Shown: positions 54,064 through 62,600, counted from the first letter of the stretch. The stretch: 62,708 bases of DNA from an uncultured Oleiphilaceae bacterium (GCA_913060665.1 CAJXUY010000023.1:1-62708), one strand, 5' to 3'. Program-made: numbers and translations. Notes: generated by a model not told the origin, from the letters alone.

Positions 54064-54404
54064 GGTACTTTGCAGATATGAATAGCCTAAGATCATCGAT
54101 ATTAAAAGCACCAAAGTTGATGATTTAGCGATCGAGACCCATACTGAAAAGCGAATTTAAATCTTTTAGGTATGGGTTATCAAGGATGAAAAGATCAATC
54201 ATTAAAGACCATCGGTGTCAATTTAGAGCGCATGTTATTACAGGGACACTGCCTGATCATCGAAGTGGCCAGCGGGCTGTGGCTTTTCTGAAGTGATTGT
54301 CATCGACCCTGATAAAGGAAATGTGTCGACGCAACAAGCTAAGACATCAAAAATAACAACCCCTGCTCTTTTTAGAGTCGTTAAAGCGAAGGCTTAAACC
54401 TTAG
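54064..54404. other. Gap with weak coding traces, no supported gene
   Basis: 341 bp. One frame is open from 54190 with RMLLQGHCLIIEVASG and a second frame from 54281 with GFSEVIVIDPDKGN to a stop at 54397; joined by a frameshift they could be a decayed gene. A third frame gives a 36-residue ATG reading, so the signal is ambiguous. Confidence 0.25.
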
Positions 54405-54596
54405 TTAATTCTCAGATTCGCTAAGGCCAGATAGTGAATACTTGAGTTTTTCAGCCCCTGAAAAATAAAACCCGCTATCGTCACCTAATATTTCGGGGTC
54501 ATAGCGAATACCACAACCGGCTTTAACGGTTTTAGAGGTATCTACGATACCGGTGTTGGAACCTTCTATGGGTTCATCGTTGTTTTTTTCTGTCAT
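54405..54596 (-). CDS. Short acidic hypothetical protein
   Basis: A 63-residue acidic polypeptide, no signal or membrane helix, one cysteine in VKAGCGIRYDPEILGDDSGFYFSG. The ATG for MTEKNNDEP has a G-rich but not classic ribosome site (GGGGTGGGGCAAT). No family recognised; it could also be a spurious reading. An 11-bp tandem repeat lies just upstream. Confidence 0.4.
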   Translation of the reverse strand: MTEKNNDEPIEGSNTGIVDTSKTVKAGCGIRYDPEILGDDSGFYFSGAEKLKYSLSGLSESEN

Positions 54597-54623
54597 ATTG
54601 CCCCACCCCTTGATTCCGCTGCG

Positions 54624-54651
54624 CTGCATCACGGCTGCATCACGGCTGCAT
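54624..54651. repeat. Short tandem repeat (11-bp unit)
   Basis: CTGCATCACGG occurs twice in tandem followed by a partial CTGCAT, immediately upstream of the small acidic ORF. Slippage-type repeat; no function seen. Confidence 0.7.
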
Positions 54652-54713
54652 AGGCACGTGGTGATCGTTTTATGCTTATATAATCTAATAATGAGTATAG
54701 ACGAAAATTTGCG

Positions 54714-55493
54714 CTACTTTAGCGCCTTAGAGCACAAAAACCGTTCACAAAGCTTAACAAACAGTTCAGGTTTTTCGGCATGAAGCCAATGCCCGGTATC
54801 AGGGATAATTTTCATGGCAATATGTGGGAATAGCTTTAAAACGTGTTCTCGGTGGTGGCCTTGCACGTAATTTGAATGTCCGCCTGCTACCAATAACACC
54901 TCACCTTCAAACGGGGTTGTGGCGCTCTGCCCGACCATAATATGGTGATAGTTTTTGCACAGCGATTTAAGGTTCATTTTCCAGCTAAACCCTGTACTAC
55001 CGGTTTTAACGAGGTTTTTTAATAAGAACTGACGAACGGATACCTCTTTAACTGTTTTCGCAAGAACCTTGTCTGCCTCTCCTCTTGACTGTAACTCTGC
55101 CAGTGGAAGCGATAATAGCCCATCAAATATCTCATTGTGATGAGGTTCATATTGCACCGGTGCGATGTCGGCAACAATTAGCTTATTAACTCGATCAGAA
55201 AAGTTTAGCGCTAAATGCATCACCGCTTTCCCTCCCATTGAGTGACCTAGAAAGTGACAACGAGATATACCGCAGTTATCCAAGTAACCAATAATATCGC
55301 TCGTTATTGCCTCATAGGTATGTACGTCACTATGAGGGGAGCGCCCATGGTTTCTGACATCAAGGGAGTGAACTTCATAATGATCGGACAAACCTCGAGC
55401 GATCATACCTAGGTTTTCCAATGAGCCAAATAGCCCGTGAACCAAAACAATCGGCTCACCCTCTCCACTCACTTTATGATTAAGTTTTAACAT
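54714..55493 (-). CDS. ybfF: Alpha/beta hydrolase, YbfF-type esterase
   Basis: A 259-residue cytosolic esterase. Oxyanion segment IVLVHGLFGSLENLG, VRNHGRSPHS, nucleophile elbow FLGHSMGGKAVMHLAL (Ser about 92), and catalytic His in PDTGHWLHAEKPELF; these follow YbfF closely, whose substrates are short-chain acyl esters including CoA esters. Lies 20 bp after the preceding gene on the same strand. Confidence 0.85.
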   Translation of the reverse strand: MLKLNHKVSGEGEPIVLVHGLFGSLENLGMIARGLSDHYEVHSLDVRNHGRSPHSDVHTYEAITSDIIGYLDNCGISRCHFLGHSMGGKAVMHLALNFSDRVNKLIVADIAPVQYEPHHNEIFDGLLSLPLAELQSRGEADKVLAKTVKEVSVRQFLLKNLVKTGSTGFSWKMNLKSLCKNYHHIMVGQSATTPFEGEVLLVAGGHSNYVQGHHREHVLKLFPHIAMKIIPDTGHWLHAEKPELFVKLCERFLCSKALK

Positions 55494-55513
55494 TGCTACT
55501 TATCCACTTGTTC

Positions 55514-56188
55514 CTAATCTTTACACCAGAATGCCAGCTCACCTAACGAGGTTGATTTGAGTAAGTACTCTGAATTGCTTTGTTTTGCGAGTAGCTGAAC
55601 CTCTGCAAGCAATTCAGTGTTATTCACTTCATTGGGACGAATAAATGAGTGATCGGATACGTACCCCCACATCTGTTGTAGGGCATTTTGCACATCTGGT
55701 TGATGAGGTTCAGCTCTGGCCGCATGAACAACTTCTAACAATAAATCTTCAAAACTAATCTGACGACTCGCTACTTGTTGCCCTAGGCTAATAAACGCAT
55801 TATGGCTTCTCGCCATAACCGAGTATCGGTATATCGCCCATAACTCTCGCTCGTTTGCAGGCACAGCAATGCGTCCGAACTGCCCTTTTTCTCGGCGTTC
55901 TGCCAGTCTTTGCAACTGATCTTTCAAGGGTTCTTGCAAACGTACAGGCCAAATAACTGTGCCATTGTAAATACGTTGATACTCAGGCGTGGCGATATTC
56001 CTTAAACGCATTTCAGCAATAAGCTGGTTGAGCCTCACTACCAACGCTTCTTCATGGGTTATCCAGTGGGCAGACAAGCGCTTATCTCTGCTGGTTTGAT
56101 CATTAATCAACCCAGACAGCAATCTCATTTGCTCTGTCAGCAACTCATCATCAAGAAAGCCCGCATCAAGATCCCAAATCTGATTCAT
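55514..56188 (-). CDS. Pyrimidine-dimer glycosylase-like (Pyr_excise) protein
   Basis: A 224-residue soluble protein. MNQIWDLDAGFLDDELLTEQ followed by AHWITHEEALVVRLNQLIAEMRLRN resembles the start of Pyr_excise (T4 endonuclease V-like/DUF) proteins, which typically read IWD..P..L....L..EH.EL, H.ETxR, then L..RHEKLVEEM..RG. The later part (ANERELWAIYRYSVMARSHNAF) is not diagnostic. If correct it would be a DNA-repair glycosylase for UV damage; the resemblance is weak and a purely hypothetical label is defensible. In a run of five minus-strand genes (antiporter to esterase). Confidence 0.45.
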   Translation of the reverse strand: MNQIWDLDAGFLDDELLTEQMRLLSGLINDQTSRDKRLSAHWITHEEALVVRLNQLIAEMRLRNIATPEYQRIYNGTVIWPVRLQEPLKDQLQRLAERREKGQFGRIAVPANERELWAIYRYSVMARSHNAFISLGQQVASRQISFEDLLLEVVHAARAEPHQPDVQNALQQMWGYVSDHSFIRPNEVNNTELLAEVQLLAKQSNSEYLLKSTSLGELAFWCKD

Positions 56189-56236
56189 TATCCATCCCTT
56201 TTATTGCTCTAACTTTTCTACCACAATCACAGGCCT

Positions 56237-56728
56237 TTATTCCTTTGGCGTTTCACGCTCTAAATGCCTGTGATATCGAATAATATCTTTCATGGTAATA
56301 TCACCTACCATTCTCCCGCCTTCATCCATAACGGGTACTTCTTCTACCTTACAAGTGATCATTTCTTCTAATATATAATCCAGATCATCATCAGGTGATG
56401 CTTTTAAGCGTTCATTCCGCATCAAGTCAGACGCATGCTCTGAAAGCGCACGACTAATCAATGCGCGAGTATCTACCATATCATCGTGATAGTGAATAAA
56501 AAGATACTTTACCAGTGTCTCCTCTGCCACAACGCCTTGCAATACTTGCGCCTCATCAGTGACATAAACAATATGTGAATAGGGTGATTTCGACAGTGCT
56601 TCTACCGCGTCATCAATAGAGGCCTGTTCTATAACACTCGGCCAAGGTCGATTACCCATATATAGCAATAAGTCTTTTACATTGCCTATACCCTGGTTAC
56701 GATTTTGATTGCTATTTGTATTCTTCAT
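56237..56728 (-). CDS. CBS-domain protein paired with an antiporter
   Basis: A 163-residue protein with two CBS motifs: one degenerate (VEALSKSPYSHIVYVTDEAQVLQGVVAEETLVKYL), and a canonical LKASPDDDLDYILEEMITCKVEEVPVMDEGGRMVGDITMKDIIRYH. It starts 5 bp after the antiporter stop, so the two are co-translated and the CBS protein probably tunes the antiporter according to adenine-nucleotide state. Confidence 0.82.
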   Translation of the reverse strand: MKNTNSNQNRNQGIGNVKDLLLYMGNRPWPSVIEQASIDDAVEALSKSPYSHIVYVTDEAQVLQGVVAEETLVKYLFIHYHDDMVDTRALISRALSEHASDLMRNERLKASPDDDLDYILEEMITCKVEEVPVMDEGGRMVGDITMKDIIRYHRHLERETPKE

Positions 56729-56733
56729 AACCC

Positions 56734-57987
56734 TTACCTTTCCCTAATCTCACCGGCCTTTAACAGCACATGACGCGTTAATATTGGACCAATAATTTCA
56801 AAAATAACAGTCGTTGCTGTAATCGTCGTTAATACCGTAGCGCCAATCTCGGCAGCAGATGGCAAGTCATATTGCAGTGCAATCTGCGCCATCTCTTTCT
56901 GAACAATGAGCGCCAGACCAATGGCCAACCCCGCCTGAGAAAGGATCGCTAGCCCTATTGATCGGGCTATTTTCGGGTCTGCCCCGCCTAGCGTGCCTCC
57001 CAGCCATGCCCCTCCAGCCTTACCAATACAACGACTGATAATGTACACCACACCCCCGACACCGACTACCGATAAAGCAGAGATATCCAGGTGAGCGCCT
57101 GCCAGTGCAAAAAACAGTATAAACACCAAAGGCATTATCATTGATGTTGCTTGCCTAACACGGTTAATAACACCTTCTCTTCCAGAGTTAACCAAGACCA
57201 TCCCAGCCACCATATTGGTCAGGACTAACGACAAATGCCATTGCTGCGACACCCCCACTAAGGTCATCACCAATGCCGATGAAAGTACCAGTACATCCCC
57301 TTCTTTCCGCAACCTTTTCACTAGCGTCAGAAATAAGAACCCCGCAATACCGCCCACTAAAATACTGAGAAATATCTCCTGAAAGGGTACCCAAAGCTGC
57401 GCTAATACAGTGTATTCAGCATGGCCATTTGTCTGCAGCAACATTGATTTCGCGAATACTAATGCAAAACCATAAATCACCACCGATAACCCATCATCAA
57501 ACCCCACCACCGCATACAAAGTATTGGTTAACCGCCCTTTCGCTTGATAGTCCTGAATGATGGCCACCGTGCCCGCGGGCGCGCTTGCAGCCCCAATAGC
57601 CCCCAGCAATATAGCCAACGGAAGATTGCCAAAAAAGAAATAAACCCCAAAGGTAATAACAATAAAGGCAACAATTGTTTCGCCGAGTATAATACTCGCC
57701 AACCCACAACCTGTTTTCTTGAAAGAGGCCATACTCAGAACAGCACCAATGGTGAACGCCACCAGACCCAGCCCAACCTCTACGATAAAATCCAGGTGAG
57801 TCAAAAGATCTTTGTCGATGCTATTAAAAACATACGGGCCAGCCAGCACCCCTACAAACATATAACCAATTAACGACGGCAGTTTAATCAGCCTTACCCA
57901 TTTACCCACATACAAACTGACAAACATCACAATGCCAATCACCAACAGTTGGTGCAGCATAGGGTTAGTACTTTCTTCAGGTATCAT
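56734..57987 (-). CDS. Cation:proton antiporter (CPA2 type)
   Basis: A 417-residue membrane protein with about 12 helices and no soluble C-terminal domain. GYMFVGVLAGPYVFN, VGLGLVAFTIGAVLSM and AIGAASAPAGTVAIIQDYQAKG (the discontinuous helix) place it in the CPA2 Na+(K+)/H+ exchangers. It lacks the TrkA-N domain that many relatives carry; the downstream CBS protein may supply the regulatory part. Divergent organisation with DUF2238 is not seen; both are on the same strand, 58 bp apart. Confidence 0.85.
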   Translation of the reverse strand: MIPEESTNPMLHQLLVIGIVMFVSLYVGKWVRLIKLPSLIGYMFVGVLAGPYVFNSIDKDLLTHLDFIVEVGLGLVAFTIGAVLSMASFKKTGCGLASIILGETIVAFIVITFGVYFFFGNLPLAILLGAIGAASAPAGTVAIIQDYQAKGRLTNTLYAVVGFDDGLSVVIYGFALVFAKSMLLQTNGHAEYTVLAQLWVPFQEIFLSILVGGIAGFLFLTLVKRLRKEGDVLVLSSALVMTLVGVSQQWHLSLVLTNMVAGMVLVNSGREGVINRVRQATSMIMPLVFILFFALAGAHLDISALSVVGVGGVVYIISRCIGKAGGAWLGGTLGGADPKIARSIGLAILSQAGLAIGLALIVQKEMAQIALQYDLPSAAEIGATVLTTITATTVIFEIIGPILTRHVLLKAGEIRER

Positions 57988-58045
57988 TATTTTTTTCCAT
58001 TCGAAAATTAACGAGTTCCTACTCTGAACTACTAAATTATTATAT

Positions 58046-58645
58046 TTATGAAAGCCTGGCTATTTGCTTGTCATGTCGCGATTTAAGTAACGTCACCGCC
58101 AGTATTGCGCCAATTAACGCCAATAACATATCGGATTGCGTATCCCATACAAAACCTTGAGTGCCCAAAAATGACTCTGCAGCTTCATCTGACAGCAGCG
58201 CAACCCACCACTCTATAAGTTCATAAAACGCACTAATCGCCAAACAAATGGAGACCACAATAAACCCCAACCAAGCTGATTTATTGATGACATCATGCCG
58301 TATCAAAATTTCTCTAGCCACAATCGCAGGCACAAACCCTTGGGCAAAATGGCCTACTTTATCGTAGTTATTACGCGTCCCGCCAACAAAATCAGACAGC
58401 CAATCAAACAGCGGGACTTCCGCATAGGTGTAATGGCCACCCACCATCAATATCACACAATGAATTAATATTAACCCATTGCAAAGCCGGGTTAGCGGGA
58501 ATTTTTTATACGTCAGCCCCATAACTACAACGGCTATGAGCGCGGGCAGAACCTCCAAAAACCAGGTGAAGTAGTCTTTTGGTGCAACCGCCGACCAGAT
58601 AAAAACAATTAAAAATATTGTCAGCCACAACCCCCTGTGAGCCAT
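58046..58645 (-). CDS. DUF2238 membrane protein (YjdF-like)
   Basis: A 199-residue inner-membrane protein with five or six hydrophobic helices. Hallmarks are NNYDKVGHFAQGFVPAIVAREILIR and SAFYELIEWWVALLSDEAAESFLGTQGFVWDTQSDM, with conserved His, Glu, Asp and Trp residues in the membrane, typical of DUF2238/YjdF. Function unknown. It shares a 155-bp divergent control region, containing an iterated palindrome, with a PilZ gene. Confidence 0.88.
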   Translation of the reverse strand: MAHRGLWLTIFLIVFIWSAVAPKDYFTWFLEVLPALIAVVVMGLTYKKFPLTRLCNGLILIHCVILMVGGHYTYAEVPLFDWLSDFVGGTRNNYDKVGHFAQGFVPAIVAREILIRHDVINKSAWLGFIVVSICLAISAFYELIEWWVALLSDEAAESFLGTQGFVWDTQSDMLLALIGAILAVTLLKSRHDKQIARLS

Positions 58646-58682
58646 ATCGAAAATCCCCTTAAATATTGGTTAAATCGAGTCA

Positions 58683-58764
58683 TTAGTGTAAGAGTGATCA
58701 TACGTTAGTGCTAATCTTTTAAAGCAAACGTTAGTACTAATCTTTTAAAGATAGTAGTGCTAAC
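58683..58764. promoter_or_regulatory. Iterated TTAGTnCTAA operator-like repeats
   Basis: Near-palindromic TTAGTGCTAA (58705) and palindromic TTAGTACTAA (58731) lie inside a 23-bp direct repeat (58702-58724 and 58728-58750, one mismatch). Degenerate copies occur at 58683 (TTAGTGTAA) and 58754 (GTAGTGCTAA). The spacing of 22-26 bp is about two helical turns, suggesting cooperative binding of an unidentified repressor or activator. Confidence 0.6.
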
Positions 58765-58800
58765 CTCATAGGGAGTATATAGGAGAAAGAGGCCATATTA

Positions 58801-59229
58801 ATGACGGACGAAACCGTTGAACCCAGTAAATCTCAGAGCGAACGCCGCCGATACCGACGACACCCAGCGTTAGAACTTAAAGCTGAAGTCAAAATAAAAA
58901 AGGGTCTCTTTGGCCAACGCATAGAAGTCGAAGCCTGTGATTATAGTAAGCGAGGAATGGCGATTGAAACTGAGTATGAGTTCGAACCACAGCAGATCAT
59001 TACACTAAACATTATCCTAAAAATGATAATGGGCGATATTCGAGTCGATAAAGTGGAGGGTATTGTTAAGAACATAATTTCATCCCATCCTAAACCGCGC
59101 TACGGGATTGAGTTCGATTACAATGCAAATCGTCATATGAAAGCCATTGAAACCAAATCACAATTGGGGCGCATTGAAGGAATTTTAGAGAGAAGTGAGA
59201 AGCTACGATTGAAAACAGAGGATCAATAA
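58801..59229 (+). CDS. PilZ domain protein
   Basis: A 142-residue probable c-di-GMP effector. RRRYRRHPALELKAEVKIKKG carries the RxxxR motif and ACDYSKRGMAIETEYEF the DxSxxG motif. A helical C-terminus (MKAIETKSQLGRIEGILERSEKLRLKTED) follows the barrel. Start ATG; ribosome site weak (AGAAAGAGG). Transcribed divergently from the DUF2238 gene across the iterated palindromes, so the same unknown regulator probably controls both. Confidence 0.82.
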   Translation: MTDETVEPSKSQSERRRYRRHPALELKAEVKIKKGLFGQRIEVEACDYSKRGMAIETEYEFEPQQIITLNIILKMIMGDIRVDKVEGIVKNIISSHPKPRYGIEFDYNANRHMKAIETKSQLGRIEGILERSEKLRLKTEDQ

Positions 59230-59468
59230 TGCCTGATTTAGCCCATTACTCCATAATTTAAGACGATTTTTAGGTATAAAACTAAAGTATCATAAATAAT
59301 TATTTGTTTATTTTTTATCTAAGGACTAAACTTTGGTATTGAAAATTGGCAGTTCAAACAAGTATCGGTTAACTAATCGTTACTGACTGGCGTTTTCATC
59401 AGGATATTTTTGGCAGTTGCCGAAAATTGAAAGCATAAATTAGTTCGTAAAGTTCAAGGTTATTTAGA

Positions 59469-59678
59469 ATGTCAGAAAAGCAATCAGGAACCGTTAAGTG
59501 GTTCAACGAGTCGAAAGGATTTGGATTCATTCAGCGTGACAATGGTCCAGACCTATTTGTTCACTTCAGCAACATAGCTTCCGATGGGTTCCGTACTCTT
59601 CAGGAAGGTCAGGCTGTTACTTTCACTGAAGGTACAGGCCAAAAAGGCCCACAAGCTGAAAACGTATCTCCAGCTTAA
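59469..59678 (+). CDS. CspA-family cold-shock protein
   Basis: A 69-residue OB-fold RNA chaperone: [30 protein letters not shown] contains RNP1 (KGFGFI) and RNP2 (DLFVHF). Length and sequence are standard for CspA/CspE. The 239-bp AT-rich region upstream is typical for a long csp leader, though no cold box can be identified with confidence. AAGGTT precedes the ATG. Confidence 0.95.
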   Translation: MSEKQSGTVKWFNESKGFGFIQRDNGPDLFVHFSNIASDGFRTLQEGQAVTFTEGTGQKGPQAENVSPA

Positions 59679-59879
59679 GGCTCGTCTGACGTTCTGTTGA
59701 TAGCTTTTTTGTGTAGAACTTTCAGTCCTTACAGATATTGTTTCCAACAGACATTGGTGTCAGAACTCGTAAAAGGGGCCTTGTGCTCCTTTTACACCTA
59801 TTAGTATCTCGTAAATGACTAAACCCCTTAGCCTTGCGAAGCTGCTTAGTTTTACTTAGTGCCACAACAGCAAGCAGAT

Positions 59880-60050
59880 TTACCCTACCGTCAGTCCCTG
59901 CTTTATACGCTCTATACTTTCGTCAGTTAAATTTTTAAACGGTATTGCCACATCAACCGTTCGCTTAATTGACCGCCACAACCCAGCCATCAATAACACC
60001 CGCACTCCGAGACCACTCACTTGTTTTATCGCTATCTTTTCCATCCTCAT
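59880..60050 (-). CDS. Possible 56-residue small protein
   Basis: ATG reading MEKIAIKQVSGLGVRVLLMAG from its third codon on, then LWRSIKRTVDVAIPFKN and ERIKQGLTVG. It has a plausible mix of helix and strand residues, no signal, and AAGAGA 5 nt before the start. No family recognised; could be noise in a non-coding gap. Confidence 0.3.
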   Translation of the reverse strand: MRMEKIAIKQVSGLGVRVLLMAGLWRSIKRTVDVAIPFKNLTDESIERIKQGLTVG

Positions 60051-60189
60051 TTGAATCTCTTATGATCCACGACGCCTTCTACCGTATTAACTTTCTTTAA
60101 TGCGTTGGAAACACTGTAGAGAGTTGCATTAGGCTACTATAGCTTCAACAGTTTCGAGAAGAGGTAGAAATCGTTTCGGTACTGTGCTC

Positions 60190-60271
60190 TTTTTCATTAT
60201 TGTGCATTGAGTAAGTTGCTCCCTTCAAGCACACACTCTGACTCCTCGCTCCCCGCTGGAGTCTTTTTTTT
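60190..60271 (+). ncRNA. Candidate small RNA with terminator
   Basis: A bulged stem GTGC-A-TTGA...TCAA-GCAC (60202-60232) is followed by terminator GACTCC...GGAGTC-T8. No plus-strand gene lies within 500 bp upstream. The 5' end is unknown; the terminator loop is C-rich (TCGCTCCCCGCT). Confidence 0.35.
60240..60271 (+). terminator. Orphan rho-independent terminator
   Basis: GACTCC-N12-GGAGTC followed by eight T, plus-strand orientation. Confidence 0.8.
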
Positions 60272-60424
60272 GCCTATCTGCCCGCCAACCAAGTTGACGC
60301 TAGCTTAGGCGTAACTGCAACGTTTCAGAATGGTCATCATCTTCTTGATCACAGAGGAAGACGCCACTTCAAAGCATCGGTATAATCGTCTCAAATTACC
60401 ACGTTATTTATTGAGAGTGTGAGC

Positions 60425-60706
60425 ATGCTAAACGTAAATCAATACTTTGATGGCAAAGTGGCTTCAATCGGCCTAGAAACCAAAGACCTACCTGCCACGG
60501 TCGGTGTGATGGTGCCGGGTGAGTATACCTTTGGAACAGAAAAACGTGAGTACATGACTGTTATCAGCGGAGCATTGACGGTTAAATTACCTGACGAAAG
60601 CGAGTGGAACGAATTTACTGAAGGCGAAACCTTTATTGTAGAAGCTAATAAGAGCTTTGACCTTAAGGTCGCTATTGATACCGCTTATCTGTGTAAATAC
60701 GAATAA
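60425..60706 (+). CDS. ppnP: Pyrimidine/purine nucleoside phosphorylase PpnP
   Basis: A 93-residue cupin-fold enzyme phosphorolysing various nucleosides (DUF1255 family). [46 protein letters not shown] and the end DTAYLCKYE match E. coli PpnP almost position by position. I start at ATG; an upstream GTG two codons earlier is possible. Located 27 bp before a GST-like gene, probably the same transcript. Confidence 0.93.
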   Translation: MLNVNQYFDGKVASIGLETKDLPATVGVMVPGEYTFGTEKREYMTVISGALTVKLPDESEWNEFTEGETFIVEANKSFDLKVAIDTAYLCKYE

Positions 60707-60733
60707 TTAGAATCCACACCATAGGACCCCCTT

Positions 60734-61489
60734 ATGAATCACACCTTTAATATTGTTACATCAACGATCGCGTCAAGCATTCGCTCATGGAGAGGCACCT
60801 CTGCTAGCAAAATCAGCCAGCCCCCCGCCAAAACATTAGTGCTGTTTGATCGTGAAGGGTGCCCTCAATGCCGATTCGTAAGGGAAGCGATTACTGAACT
60901 TAATCTGGATGTAGTAATCACCCCCTGCCCTAAAGGCGGTAAGACGATAGCACAACTAAAGCAAGACACCGGTTCTTCTGAGATACCCTTATTAGTTGAT
61001 GCCAATACCCAGCAACAAATACAAGGTGCGGAAGCGGCGGTTAATTACTTATTTGAACAATATCGAGGCAAGCGCCCACCTAAGCAACTACTAGCCAATA
61101 AACTCAATCAACTTGCATCATCCTTCGCGACAGGCATTCGATTTAATGCAGGCATAACAGCCAAACCTTCCAAGGGGGCTGAAAAACCACTAACCCTGTA
61201 TAGTTTTGAGTCTAGCCCTTTTTCAAGACCTGTAAGAGAGCTGCTATGCGAACTTGAACTACCGTATTTATTGGTAACGCTGGGTAAACAGCAATCATCT
61301 GATATGGGCCCAGCCAACTTCAGATTTACACTTAAGCCCTATCAGCCAATTGCCAATAGCAAACGAGATACATTTTTCAAAGTTCATGGCAATGTACAAG
61401 TACCCTATCTCATTGACCCCAATACAGGGACGAGTCTATTTGAGTCTGCGGATATAATCCGCTACCTGAATAAAACCTATTCGATCTAA
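60734..61489 (+). CDS. Glutaredoxin/GST tandem thioredoxin-fold protein
   Basis: A 251-residue protein with two thioredoxin-fold units. The first (about 33-115) is glutaredoxin-like with CPQC at 43-46 and a cis-Pro in SEIPLLVD. A Lys/Pro-rich linker follows. The second (about 150-250) looks like a GST N-terminal domain (LTLYSFESSPFSRPVRELLCELELPYLLV), with SPFS in place of a redox pair and VPYLIDPNTGTSLFESADIIRYL, the glutathione-binding region. Unlike ordinary GSTs it lacks the helical C-terminal domain. AGGA precedes the ATG. Confidence 0.75.
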   Translation: MNHTFNIVTSTIASSIRSWRGTSASKISQPPAKTLVLFDREGCPQCRFVREAITELNLDVVITPCPKGGKTIAQLKQDTGSSEIPLLVDANTQQQIQGAEAAVNYLFEQYRGKRPPKQLLANKLNQLASSFATGIRFNAGITAKPSKGAEKPLTLYSFESSPFSRPVRELLCELELPYLLVTLGKQQSSDMGPANFRFTLKPYQPIANSKRDTFFKVHGNVQVPYLIDPNTGTSLFESADIIRYLNKTYSI

Positions 61490-61693
61490 TCAAGGTCGCC
61501 CCTCGTCGCTATCGAATAATAGCCTGAGCGGTAACGAATAGACGGAAGTCAATGTACGACATTAGCAATACCTATACGATCTGTTACAACAAATTCGTGT
61601 GATTTCTCTATAATCAGAGAGAGTTTGGACAAACATATATAGTTAAGGGTAAGACATAATCGTTCTTGTCGATTGAGGTGTAGTGATTAGATT

Positions 61694-62575
61694 ATGGGCA
61701 AAAAAACATTAGAAATACGTGATAAAACCATCTTTGATGGCATTTTCGTTAAATACATTCTTAAATTTATATACTCTATCTGGTTCAAAGTAACCGGATG
61801 GAAAACCACAGGCTCAGCACCCGATGGAGCAGGCATTACCATTGCCGCACCACACACCTCCAACTGGGATATCATCTATGCCTTGGGTGCCGCGATTCTG
61901 CTGGATGTGAAAATTTATTTTTCTATTAAAGACAGTTGGTGCAGAATTCCTGTCATTGGTCGTATTATGCTTTGGATGGGAGGCATTCCTATAAGCCGAA
62001 GCACCAAAGGCCAAGGTCAGGTCGAACTAATCAGAAGTTTTGTTGAGCGCCACAAAAATAGCCGTATATTTTTCTTATTTACACCTGAAGGAACAAGAGG
62101 CGAGGTATATCGCTGGAAAACTGGGTTCTATCACATTGCTGAAGAGTGTGAGCTGCCAATTTTCTTAGCAAAGGTCGATTACCGCAACAAAGTATCAGGT
62201 GTGTTTCATTCATTTAGACTCACTGACAGTAAAGAAGCAGATATTCAGGCCATTCAGGAATCCTATAAAAGTGTCTATGGTAAGTTCCCGGCGCTTCAAT
62301 ACCCCGCTTACTCAGGCCCTTTACCGGAAATATCACAACGAGAAATGGTGGTAATGTTTGCCATGCACTCTTTTAAAGGGATGGCGACTCAAGCAGAAAT
62401 AGCAGCTCGAACAAAGTTTGATGAAGTCAGCTCCGAAATGCTGGATTTCTTAGTTGAAAAAGGTATTTTAGAAAAAATGGAAGAAGGCAAAAAAGCGGTT
62501 CAGTATAAGCTAACATCTGCAGGAAACGGCTTCTTATTACACCTTGCACCAACCTTGGCTCAAGTTCACAAGTAA
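61694..62575 (+). CDS. Lysophospholipid acyltransferase fused to a winged-helix domain
   Basis: Membrane-associated PlsC-type acyltransferase (residues about 1-205): H-x4-D motif in AAPHTSNWDIIYAL, the second motif around GGIPISRS and TPEGTRGEVYRWKTGFYHIA. Residues about 215-293 (REMVVMFAMHSFKGMATQAEIAART...MLDFLVEKGILEKMEEGKKAVQYKLTSAGNGFLLHL) read like a winged-helix domain with a beta wing, unusual on an acyltransferase. Likely makes phosphatidic acid or acylates another lysolipid. Ribosome site weak (GAGGTG 13 nt upstream). Terminator downstream. Confidence 0.8.
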   Translation: MGKKTLEIRDKTIFDGIFVKYILKFIYSIWFKVTGWKTTGSAPDGAGITIAAPHTSNWDIIYALGAAILLDVKIYFSIKDSWCRIPVIGRIMLWMGGIPISRSTKGQGQVELIRSFVERHKNSRIFFLFTPEGTRGEVYRWKTGFYHIAEECELPIFLAKVDYRNKVSGVFHSFRLTDSKEADIQAIQESYKSVYGKFPALQYPAYSGPLPEISQREMVVMFAMHSFKGMATQAEIAARTKFDEVSSEMLDFLVEKGILEKMEEGKKAVQYKLTSAGNGFLLHLAPTLAQVHK

Positions 62576-62600
62576 GTAACATTTACGTCGTAATAGATAC

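Larger units (their letters stand above)
59679..60418. other. 740-bp gap with small ORF and candidate small RNA
   Basis: Between the cold-shock gene and ppnP. It contains a hairpin with 11-bp stem at 59769-59795 (GTAAAAGGGGC / GCTCCTTTTAC, no clear T-tract), a 56-codon minus-strand ORF, and a structured plus-strand region ending in a strong terminator at 60271. No conserved protein recognised. Confidence 0.5.

Noticed and set aside
58702-58750. CRISPR-like repeat
   Set aside because: Only two full 23-bp copies separated by 3 bp, no spacers of proper length and no cas genes; it fits an operator array better.
59769-59795. Terminator of the cold-shock gene
   Set aside because: The stem is good but no T-tract follows on the plus strand, so I list it only as a hairpin.
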